From: Acidobacteriota bacterium
GTDB taxonomy: Bacteria > Acidobacteriota > Holophagae > Acanthopleuribacterales > Acanthopleuribacteraceae
NCBI GenBank assembly: GCA_030066195.1
Contig: JASJCB010000041.1
Coordinates: forward strand, 1 to 64,000
Length of the DNA stretch: 64,000 bases
Direction of reading: 5' to 3'
Below are positions 18,601 through 30,600 of the stretch, one piece after another. The first letter of the stretch is position 1, and every line of letters begins with the position of its first letter. Both the position numbers and the translations under genes were made by a program. The notes beneath the pieces are model-generated. The model made no database searches. It saw nothing but the letters and a program-made list of their open reading frames with translations, and had not been told where the DNA came from.

Positions 18601-21600
18601 TGGCTATCCACGGACCCTCAAGCCCGGAGATGGTGGCCGGTATGCTGGCCGCCCTGACCTGCCGCGGCGTGTTGATGATCTTGGACCCGGCGCTGCCCCT
18701 TCAACGGCGGCAGTTGATGTTGGACGAGGCCGGACCTGCCGTGTTGCTGGACCTGGACGGCGGCGGCGCCGACCTGGTGGAAGTGCGGCCTGATCTTAGA
18801 CACCTCGATGTAGCCGTGTTCGACGAGCATGAGGTGCCCGAACACAGCCGGCCGTTGCCTGAACCGGACGAGCCCAGCCACCTGTTCTTTACTTCCGGCA
18901 GCACCGGAATTCCTAAGGGTTTCGCCGGTTCGCATAAGAGTCTCGCCCATTTCATCGCCTGGCAGCGGCAACAATTCTCCGTAACCCCGGCGGATCGGGT
19001 CGCCCAATTGGCCCGGCTCAGCTTCGATGCCCTGCTGCGCGATGTCTTTTTACCGCTCACCTCGGGCGCCGCCCTGTGCCTCCCCGATCCCGGCGAGCAC
19101 ACCTCTCACGCTTTGCTGAGTTGGCTGCAGGAACAGCGCATTACCATCGTCCACACGGTGCCCTCGCTGGTGACGTTCTGGTTGGATGGGGGGATCGAAG
19201 GGCTTGATCTGGATGACTTGCGTTACCTCTTCCTCTCCGGTGAGCCGATCACCGGCAACCTTGTCCACCGCTGGCGCGAGGCATTTCCAGGCGCCGGTGA
19301 CATCGTCAATCTCTACGGTACCTCCGAGACCACCATGGCTAAGTCGTTCTACATCGTCCCTGGCGAGGTGGACGAGGGCAACCAGCCCGCGGGCACGGCA
19401 CTGCCCCAGACCCAAATGCTAGTTCTGCGCCCGGATGACGGTCTGTGCGGCGTCGGCGAATTAGGGCAGATTACGGTTCGCACCCCTTTCAGAGGTCTTG
19501 GTTACTGGCATGCGGGCAGTCAAAAAGAGCCCTGTTACCGGGTCAACCCACACGGCGCCGGTCCCGACGACTTGATCCATGAGACGGGTGATGCCGGCCG
19601 CTACCGCCCCGACGGCCTGCTGGAAGTTCTCGGCCGTTTAGATAATCAGCTCAAGATTCGCGGCGTCCGCATCGAGCCCGGTGAGATCGAGGCTCAACTG
19701 GAAGCCCACCCGGCCGTCTCGCTTGCGGCGGTGGTGGCCAAACCCTTGCCCACCGGACCTGGCAAACGCCTGGTTGCCTACCTGCGCACCGAGGGGGAAA
19801 TGGCCCCCGAGCCCCGCGCCTTCCTCCTGAAACGCTTACCCGAAACGCATGTGCCCTCTCTCTTTGTTTGCTTGGACGAGTTGCCGCTGACGGCTACCGG
19901 TAAGATTGATCGTCAGGCGTTACCCGAACCCGACACCCTGCAGGTCGCCGGTGGAGAACAAGAAGAAAAGCTACCGCCGAGGACAGCCACCGAAACCGTT
20001 CTGGCGGGCATTTGGGCCGAACTGTTGGGCGTCGAGGAACCCGGCGTCAAAAACGATTTTTTCAGGATCGGCGGCTTCTCGCTGCTGGGCATCCAGATGC
20101 TGGCGCGGGTCCGTGAGGTCTTCAAGGTCGACATCGGGCTTGTCAATCTGTTCGAGACGCCGACCATCGCGGCTTTGGCTGAACTGGTGGACAACGCCAG
20201 GTTGCAGCCAGCCCCGGTATCCGCGCCGCATCCAATCCCTCGTGACGGGGATCTACCGCTTTCCTTCGCTCAGAAACGGCTCTGGTTCCTCGACAACCTT
20301 GGTGCCGGAGGCGCCTATCATATTCCCGCGGCGCTGTACCTGGACGGTGCATTGGATACCCGGGCTTTCGCACGCGCGGTGGCCGGACTGGTGGACCGCC
20401 AGGAAAGTTTGCGCACCAGTTTCCCCATTGTTGCGGGCGAGCCCCGCCAACATATCTCGACGGACATTCCCGAGCTGACCCTGATCGACTTGCGCGGACT
20501 TGCCGGCTCGGAGCCCCATGCCCGTGCCCAACAACTGGCCCGGGAGGTCGCGCTACGACCGTTCGACCTGGAGCGCGGCCCACTTTTCCGTTTGGCCCTG
20601 TTGCGTATAAGCGACACTCGCTGCCTGTTGGCAGTCTGCCAGCATCACATCATCTCGGACTGGTGGTCGCTGGTGGTTCTGGTGCGCGAACTCACGGCCT
20701 TGTACGCCGTCGAAAGCGGCGTGCTTAGTGAAGAAGACGCCGCTGACATGGTCCCGCCGCTGCCGATCCAGTATGCGGATTTCTCCGCCTGGCAACTGCA
20801 ACACATCGAGGGTGTGGTTCTCCGGAAACAACTTGACTACTGGCGCAACCGGCTGCAAGGCATGCCCGCTGAACTGGCGCTTGTCAGCGACAGGCCTCGG
20901 CCGGCCGCGCCCAGCCACCGCGGCGGGCGTGAAACGATCGCCATTGAGGCGGACCTCGAACTTGCGTTGAAGCGCCTGGCGGCTGAGCAGGGCGTCACGC
21001 TGTTTATCTTGTGTGAAGCCGTCTTTGCAGTTCTGCTTTACCGCCATACTGATCAGCGGGACTTCGCGGTCGGCACGGCCATCGCCAACCGTGATTTGCC
21101 CGAGGTCAAAAACCTCATCGGCTTCTTTGTCAACACGCTCGTGTTACGCAACCAACTTGATGAAATGGAAGGTTTCGACGTTTTCCTGAAGCGCCTCCGC
21201 CGGCACACGGTGGATGCTTTCGCCCATGCGGACCTGCCCTTCGAACAGGTGGTCGAAGCGGTCGGCGGCCGGGGGGCGAACAATCATCAGCCGCTCTTCC
21301 AAGTAATGTTCGGTTACGAGCATGCCCATGGGCAGGATCCCCCGCTCGCGGGTCTGACGCTTACTCCTGCTCCGCTGACCTATCAGCCGGCTAAATTCGA
21401 TCTATCCGCCAGAGTCTACGAGGACAATCATGGCCTGACCATGTCCTGGGAGTACAGTGCGGACCTGTTCGACGCATCGACCATCCAACGCATGGGCAGT
21501 CACTATTTGCGCTTGTTGGAGGCCGTAACCGACAATGCATCCTGCCCGCTTTCGCGATTGCCGCTGCTCTCCGATGAGGAGCGTGACTTCCTGCTCGTTA

Positions 21601-24600
21601 CCTGTAACCAAACTCATTTCGATGACCCTCATGGAACGGTGCTGACGGCGTCTTGCAGCGCGCAGCAGCATTTCGAGAGGCACGCCGTCGATCAGCCCGA
21701 TGCGGAAGCCCTGTACAGTGAGGAAGGCAGTCTGAGCTATGCCGAACTCGACGCGCACGCCAACGGACTCGCCGGCCGCTTGCAGGCGATGGGCGTCGGC
21801 CCCGAGGTCGCTGTCGGCATCTTCATGAACCGTTCCCTGAAGACCGCGGTGTCCTGGCTTGCCGTGCTTAAAGCGGGCGGCTTTTTTGTCCAACTGGATA
21901 CCGAATCCCCCACCGAGCGTCTGGCCGGCATCGTCGAGGATGCAGGAATACAGATCATCATCACCGGCCCCGAACTCGAATCGAGCTTACCGGGAGGCTC
22001 TCGCGATCTGATTGTATTGGAAGGATTGCCCGCCGTATCCGCGGACCGGCCGTCGTGCCGGGCCGGCGCCATGAACAGCGCCTACATGATCTTCACTTCC
22101 GGCTCGACCGGCCGACCAAAAGGGGTACAGGTCAGCCATCGCTCGTTGTTCAACTACCCGCATGCCATGGCGCTGGTTAGTGGTATGGATGGTTCCGATC
22201 GGCTATTGCAATTTGTATCCCTGTCTTTCGATGCGGCCGTTCACGAATATTTCTCTGCCTGGAGTCTGGGAGCGACCCTGGTGCTGCGCAACGAGGCCAT
22301 GTTGGCCACCTCGCAAGACTTTCTGGCAGCCTGTGATGCATGGGGCGTCACCGTCCTCAGCATTCCCGTTCCCTATATCCACCAGATCGGCAAGGACCTG
22401 GCCGACGGTCGGGCCGCCCTACCTGCATCCATTCGCATGGTTATGTTTGGTGGAGAGCGGCCCCAACCCGACCTTCTGGCTGCCTGGCGGGGTCATGCAC
22501 CGCATGTGCCCGTGTTCAATATGTACGGCCCGTCGGAAGCGACGGTCACCGCCACCGGCTGGGAAGTGGACGACAACATGCTCGGCGATATCTTGCCGAT
22601 TGGCAAACCTTTGCGCCATGTGCGGACCCACGTGCTCTCCAAGTTTTTGGAGCCCCAACCGATTGGCGTTCCCGGCGAGCTGTGTATTGCCGGGGTGGGT
22701 TTGGCCCGTGGTTACCTGGGCCGGTCCGCGGAAACCGCGCAACGCTTTATTCCCTACCCCGGCGATTTGCACGGTGATGGGGAACCGGGCCGACGGCTTT
22801 ATCGAACCGGCGACCTTGCTCGCTACCTGTCCGACGGTAATCTCGAATTCCTGGGCCGCGTGGACCACCAGGTCAAAGTGCGCGGTTTCCGAGTGGAACT
22901 GGGCGAGATCGAGAGCCGGTTGGCCGCCATGAAAGAGGTCATCCGTTGCGCTGTTTTGATTAAGGAAAAGCAAACCGAGCGGCAGCATCTTGTAGCCTTT
23001 ATCCAGGCCGAGGCCGCTGCCGCGAATGGGCTGGCCGCAAAAGCGCGGGCATATCTCGAGAGTAAGCTGCCCGAATACATGGTGCCCTCTCTGTACGTGG
23101 TTCGAGACGAGCTTCCCCTCACCGCGAGTGAGAAGGTGGATCGCGCCGCGCTGGCCGATCTCGAAGTGGAGCAGCCCGCAATCGGCGAGGAAGCTGTCGC
23201 GCCCCGCACGCCCGTTGAGGAAGTGCTGGCCGCCATCTGGTGCGGCGTTCTGGACAGGCCGTTTATCGGCGTCAATGAGAATTTCTTTGAATTGGGCGGC
23301 CATTCCCTGTTGGCGACTCGCTTGATCACCCATGTGCGCGACAGTTTCCGCACGGAGATGACCCTGCGCGACCTTTTTGAAACGCCGACGATCGAGGCTT
23401 TTGCCCGCCGGCTCGAGCGCAGGCAGCGCGAGCGTGAGGACCTGACCCTGCCGCCCATCGAGCCGGTGCAACGGGACGGAGATGTGTCGGTGCCGCTGAC
23501 TCTGGTCCAGCAACGCCTGTGGTTCCTCCACAAGCTGGAAGGCAAAAGCGCCACCTACAACATGGTCGCCATGTTGCGCCTGAGCGGTCCCATCTCGGTG
23601 CGTGCCTTGAACGAGAGCCTTGAGCGGTTGCTTACGCGACATGAGATCCTGGGCACCACCTTTAGGGAAGTAGACGGGTTTCCACTGCAAGTTCCAGGCG
23701 GCGCGAGGCCGCGGTTGAAGCTGGTGGATATGAGCGACCCGGATGAAGCTTACGCGCAACGACTTGCCGAGGCTGAAACCCAAACAGGCTTCGATCTAGC
23801 ACGTGGCCCCTTGTTGCGGGCAACCCTGTTGCGCTTGCAGCCCGATCTCCATCTATGCGTGATCAACATGCACCACATCGTCTCCGACGGGTGGTCGATG
23901 AGCATTGTGGTGCGCGATCTGATGGCCGCCTATGACGAACAGCTTGGGTCCGGTTCCCGGGACGTGGCGGCCGGTCAGTTCCAGTACGCCGATTATGCAT
24001 TCTGGCAACAACGCGAGTTGACAGGCGCCGTGTTGGACCGCCAACTGACCTATTGGAAGCAGCACCTGACCGGTGCCCCTACATTGGATCTGCCGACCGA
24101 TAGACCCAGACCCCCCTTTGCGGGCCACCGCGGCAAGGCAACCAGTATTATCCTACCGGCCGATTTGGGCCGCGGTCTCAAGGCCTTGTCATACCGCAAC
24201 GGCGTTTCCCTTTTCATGACTCTGATCGCCGGCTTCAAGCTTTTGTTGGCGCGTCGCACCGGTCAACGGGATATCGTCATCGGCGCGCCCTCCGCCGGCC
24301 GTCACTACGCGGGTACCGAGGATCTGGTCGGTTTCTTCATCAACAACCTGGTCCTGCGCACCAACCTTGAAGCCGATGATGCACCGCTGGATTTCGAGGG
24401 CTTGCTGGCCCGTACCCGTGATGTGGTGCTGGGCGCCCACGAACATCAGGATCTGCCCTTTGAAAAGCTGGTGGAAGAGCTGCAACCCGAACGCGATCAG
24501 AGCCGCAACCCTCTCTTCCAAGTCTATTTCAATATGGTCAACCTGCCGGCCACCCAACTCCGGATTCCCCTTGTGGATATCGAATCGTTGGCGGCCGGCG

Positions 24601-27600
24601 AGGTCGGCTCCAAGTTCGACTTGACCCTGTATGCGGTGGAACGGGACGATATCTTACACCTGGAAGCGCGTTACAATCCCGACCTCTTCGACGAGGCGAA
24701 CATGGACGCCTTCCTGGATCAGTACCGGCATGTGCTGCAACAGGCGGTGGATCGGCCGCAAAAGGACGTGGAGACCTTTGACCTGATTACGCCCGCAACG
24801 CAGTCATGCTTGCCCGACCCGGGCACGCCCCTGGACAACACCTGGCGCGGCGCGGTTCACGAGCTATTCGCCGCACATGCGCAACGGCGCCCCGAGCGCA
24901 TTGCTCTGGTCTATGCCGGCCGGCAGTGGCGCTACGGGCAACTCGACGATTTAAGTAACCGGTTGGCCAACCGCTTGATCTCGGCCGGGCTTCGCCCGGG
25001 CGATCCGGTTGCCGTCTACGCCGCTCGCGAAGCAACCCTTGTGCCGGCTGTTTTGGCCGTGCTTAAAGCGGGCGGGGTCTTCATCATCACTGATCCGGCT
25101 TATCCTTCCGACAAGCTTGCCGAGATTCTGGAAGCCGCCCAACCCAAAGCCTGGTTACAGCTTGAGGCGGCAGGCCTGCTCCCCGCCGAGTTGGAGCCCT
25201 ACCTGACCGGCATCGACGTGCGCCTGAGCCTGCCGTGCGCTGAACCTGAGGCGATGACCGCCTTCCTCGCCGACGACGAAGCTGTTCCGCCGCGGGTTCC
25301 GCTTGAACCCGACAGCCATGCCTACGTGGCCTTTACCTCCGGTTCCACCGGTAAACCCAAGGGCATCGTCGGCCGTCACGGCCCGTTGACCTACTTCATG
25401 CCCTGGTTGGAGACCCGTTTCGCCATGACCGCGGACGATCGCTTCAGCATGCTATCCGGTCTGGCCCATGACCCGTTGCAAAGGGATATGTTCACCCCGC
25501 TCTGCCTGGGCGCAACGCTGTGCATACCCGAGCCTGACGACATTGCACCCCATCGCCTGGCCGCGTGGATGGTCGAGCAGGAGGTCACGATCGCCCACCT
25601 GACGCCGGCCATGAGCCAGATCCTGACCGATGCGGGCGAGGACCGGCCGTTGACGTCTCTCCGGTTGGCGTTCGTGACCGGTGACGTACTCACGGGCCGC
25701 GATGTGGACCGTATCGGCGTGCTCGCTCCGACATCGGACGTGGTCAACTTCTACGGCACAACCGAGACTCAACGCTCGGTCGGCTGCTACGTCGCCTCCG
25801 CCGGACGTAAGGCGACAGAGCGAGAGGTCATGCCGCTCGGCAAGGGGATCGACGGCGTCCAGTTGCTGGTGCTCAACGGGCAAAACCGGTTGGCCGGTAT
25901 CGGTGAGCCGGGCGAGATTCATGTGCGGGCGCGGCATCTGGCGGCCGGTTATCTCGGCGATCCCGAACTAACAGCCGCCCGCTTCGTAGTCAACCCCTTC
26001 ACAGGCGGCGAAGGTGATCGCCTCTACAAGACCGGCGATTTGGGCCGCTACCTGGCCGACGGTACGGTCACCTTTGCCGGCCGCGCCGATTTCCAGGTCA
26101 AGATCCGCGGTTTCCGCATCGAACTCGGCGAGATCGAAGGTCGATTGAGCCGCCACCAGGCTGTGCGCGAGGCCCGCGTGCTCTATCACCGAGGCGGCCC
26201 GGGAGGACCCTATCTGGCGGCTTACGTGCAGTTGGAGAGCGGACATGAGGACGTTACCCCCGATGAACTGCGCACCTACCTCGCCCAAAAGCTTCCCGAT
26301 TACACCGTGCCCGCGGCCTATGCCCTGCTACCCGAGCTACCGCTGACCCCCAACGGCAAGGTGGACCGTGAGGCCCTGATGCGGATGAAAACGGTCAGAC
26401 CGGTTTCGTCGTCGGCTGTCGCTGCTGCACCGCCCTGCAATGCCCGCGAGGAAATGCTGCTGCGCATATGGCGGGAGATCCTGGTCACACCCATCGACAA
26501 TGTGCACGCCAACTTTTTCCAACTCGGCGGCCACTCCCTGCTGGCGACCCGTGTGATCTCGGCCGTCGCCAGGGAAACGGGCGTACTCATCTCCTTACGA
26601 CGCTTTTTCGAGGCGCCTACCATCGCCGGCCTGGCCGCCCTGATTGAAGCAGGCGGAGATCGGGCGACGGTCAAACCCCCGCTACAGCCGCTTGCGCGGG
26701 GCCACGACCGGCTGCCGCTTTCCTTTGCGCAGAGCCGGCTGTGGCTCATCCACCAACTCCAGCCGGAGTCGGCGGCCTATCATCTACCCGCCGGCGTGCG
26801 CGCCCGCGGTGAGCTGGACCTGGCCGCGCTACAGCAGAGCATCGATTTCCTCTGTGCCCGACATGCTTCGCTACGCACCGTTTTCGTCAATACCGGTGAA
26901 GAACCCCTACAATACATCCTTCCGAAGATCGATCTCCAACTGACGGTCGAGGATCTGAGCGACGATCCTGAGCGCCTGCAGGAGAAACTGGATGAGGAAG
27001 CCCGGCTTCCCTTCGATCTGGAGCGGGGTCCCCTGTTCCGCGCCCGGCTCTTCAAGTTGGCCCCGAACGACCATGTACTGCGCTTCACCATGCACCATAT
27101 CATCACCGACGGCTGGTCGACGGGCATCCTGGTACAAGAGGTATCGGCATGCTACCGAGCTTTCAGCCGCGGCGAAACCCCCGAATTGCCGGTCCTGCCG
27201 GTTCAGTACCCGGACTTCGCGGTCTGGCAACGGAACTGGCTGCGCGACGAGATCCTAGCGGAGCAACTGGCTTACTGGAAACGCCTGCTGACCGGTGTAC
27301 CGCCGCTGAACCTGCCGACGGATTTCCCCAGACCGGCGCGGGCCGGCGGAAGCGGCGAGCGGATCTGGACCCAATTCTCACGGGAGACCGGCGAGCGGCT
27401 GAACGAGTTTGCCCGGCAACGGGAGGTCACTCCCTTCATGCTGTTGCTGACGGCCTGGCAGGTGTTGCTACACCGCTACAGTGGTCAGGACGACGTGACC
27501 GTCGGCGTCCCCATCGCCAATCGCAACCAGGCAGAAATCGAGAACCTGATCGGCTTTTTTGTCAACACGCTGGCTCTGCGCACGGCGCTCGACGGCGAGC

Positions 27601-30600
27601 TTGCCTTCAGCACCCTGCTGACCCGCGCTCGCGACCTGGCTCTCGAAGCGTTCGCACACCAGGACCTTCCTTTTGAGGTGGTCGTCGAGCACCTGGGCAT
27701 CCCGCGCGATATCAGCAGACATCCCGTCTTCCAGGTTGCCTTCGGCTTCCAGAACGTGCCCCGCGCCAAGTTGGACTTGGGTAATCTGGTACTTGAGGGC
27801 GTGGAAAGCCGGACAAATGCGGCTCAGTTCGATCTGGCCCTACAGTTATACGAACGACACGAGGGCATCAGCATCTCCTGGACGTGGCGTACCGACCTGT
27901 GGCGTCGCGAGACGATCGAGGCCATGCACGGCCACCTGACGCGGTTGCTGACCGCGGTCCTCGCCGATCCCGAGCAACCGATCGGCCGAATCGACCTGTT
28001 GACCGAGGGAGAGCGCGAGCAACTGCTGAAGGAATGGAATGTGCCCATCCTACCGGCACACGACGGTGTTCTTTTCCACCAGCGGCTGGAAGAGCATGCC
28101 CGCCGGAATCCCAAAGCGACGGCCCTCACAAAGGAAAACGAAGGTACCGAGCCGAGTCGGATGAGTTATGCAACCCTCGACCGACGTGCCAACCACCTGG
28201 CCTTTGTATTACAGGAATTGGGTCTTGAGCGGGAACAACCGGTAGGCGTCCTGGCAGGCCGCACCGAAGAAGCACTCATCGCCCTGCCGGCCATTCTCAA
28301 GGCGGGCGGCGCCTACTTGCCCCTGGATCCCGCCTATCCGGCCGAACGGCTCACCTACATGATGGAGGATGCGGGTGCGACGATCCTGATCACGGCCGCC
28401 GAAGCGGAGCCGCCGACCGGGTTCACCTACCTGAGTGTCCCGCAAGCAGAACGGGCTGAGGCGCCGCGGGTAACCATCGACCCGGAGCAGGCTGCCTACG
28501 TCATCTACACGTCCGGCACCACGGGGCGGCCCAAGGGCGCTATCCTGACTCACGCGGGACTGGCGAACCTGGCGGAAACTCAGCGGCAAGCCCTACCCCT
28601 GGATGCAGAAACGCGCGTCTTGCGCTTCGCCTCGCCGGGCTTTGACGCCTCGATCTGGGAAACGGTCCTGGCCTTGCACAACGGTGCTGCCTTGTGTCTT
28701 GCCGAACCCGAGCGATTGCTGGGCTTTGCCTTGGAAGAGACGGTGGCGCGTTTGGGCGTCACCCATGCCGTGCTGCCGCCTACCTTGCTGGCCGGTCTGG
28801 ACGGCGAGCTGCCCTCGATCAAGGTTCTGGTCTCCGCGGGCGAAGCCTGCTCGGCCGAACTGGCAGCGCGATGGTCCCCGGGCCGCCGCTTTTACAATGC
28901 CTATGGACCCACGGAAGCGACCGTCTGGGCAACTCAGGCCGAGGTCGATCAGCCCGGTACACCGCCCATCGGCAGGCCCTTCCCAGGCTCGCCGGTCTAC
29001 CTGCTGGACCCTTACCTGGAGCCGGTTCCTCGCGGCATACCGGGGCAACTGTTCATCGCCGGTCGTGCCTTGGGCCGCGGTTACCACGGTCAACCCGCGC
29101 TCACCGCCGCGTCCTGGCTTCCCAACCCCTTCGGTCCGGCCGGTTCGCGACTCTACTCCAGCGGCGACCTGGCCCGCTATCGACCCGACGGTCAAATCGA
29201 GTTTTTAGGCCGTATCGACAACCAGGTCAAGCTGCGCGGCTATCGTATCGAACTCGCCGAGATCGAATCCGTGCTTAATGCCCTGCCGGGCGTGCGCCGG
29301 GCGCATGTCCTCGTTCGCGGCGAGGGGATGCATCGGCGTCTTGCGGCCTATGTTACGGGTGCGCCGAACCTGGAAGCGGCGACCCTGCAAGAGCAACTAA
29401 CTCGGCTCCTGCCTGCCTTTATGGTGCCTACTGCTTATATGGTGTTGGATCGCTTCCCGCTAACTGCCTCCGGCAAGGTTGACCGAGCCGCCCTGCCCGA
29501 ACCGGATCAACCCCAACAACAAGCGGTCGCGCCGCGCACGCCGTTGGAGGAAATGCTTGCCGGAATCTGGACGCGGGTGCTGGGTCTGGAGCCGGTAAGC
29601 GTGCACGCCGATTTCTTCGATCTGGGCGGCCACTCCCTGCTGGCCACGCGAGTGGTTTCGGCCGTCCGCAAGGATCTGGGTGTGGAGCTCTCGCTACGTA
29701 GCTTCTTTGAAGCGCCCACTGTCGCGGGTTTGGCCGGTCTGGTCGATACCTGCCTGGTACGCCCCAAAGAAGCGCCGCCCCTGCTGCCCCGCGAAGCAGG
29801 CCTTGATCAATTGCCGCTGTCTTTCGCCCAAAGCCGGTTGTGGCTCATCGACCAGTTGCAACCGGGTTCCCATGCCTACCACCTGCCCGCTACGGTTCGC
29901 CTGCGCGGCAAGCTGGACCTGACTGCACTGCAACGCGGCATCGCCTTGATCTGCGAGCGACATGAAGCGTTGCGCACGGTGTTCCCCCGCATCGACGAGG
30001 AACCGGTCCAGCTTGTGCTGCCGAAAATCGAGGTTACGCCTGCCACCGAGGATCTTAGCGCTGAGCCGGCCGGCGCACGCGAGACACTCTTGCAGCGACG
30101 TTTGCAGGAGGAGGCGCGGCTTCCTTTCGATCTGGCCGAAGGCCCGCTTTTGCGCGCTAGTTTATTCAAGCTGGCAGAAGATGACCATGTATTGCGCTTC
30201 ACCATGCACCACATTATCACCGACGGCTGGTCGATGGGCCTGTTGATCAGCGAACTCTCTGCATGTTATCGCGCCTTTAGCGCCGGCGATCGACCCGAAC
30301 TGCCGGCCCTGCCGCTCCAGTACCCGGATTTCGCGGTATGGCAACGGAACTGGCTGCGAGGTGAGACCCTGGACCGACACCTGGCTTTTTGGCAGAACCT
30401 GCTGGCGGGTGGGCCTCAGTTGGAACTGCCCACTGACTTCCTACGACCCGCGCTGACCGGTTACGAGGGCGACCGCGTGCAAGCCCGGCTGTCTCCGGCT
30501 GTGACAGCGCAACTAAAGCACCTGGCGCGGGAGCGGGGCGTGACCTTGTTCATGTTGCTGCTGACGGCCTACAAAGTCCTGCTCCATCGTTATAGCGGCC

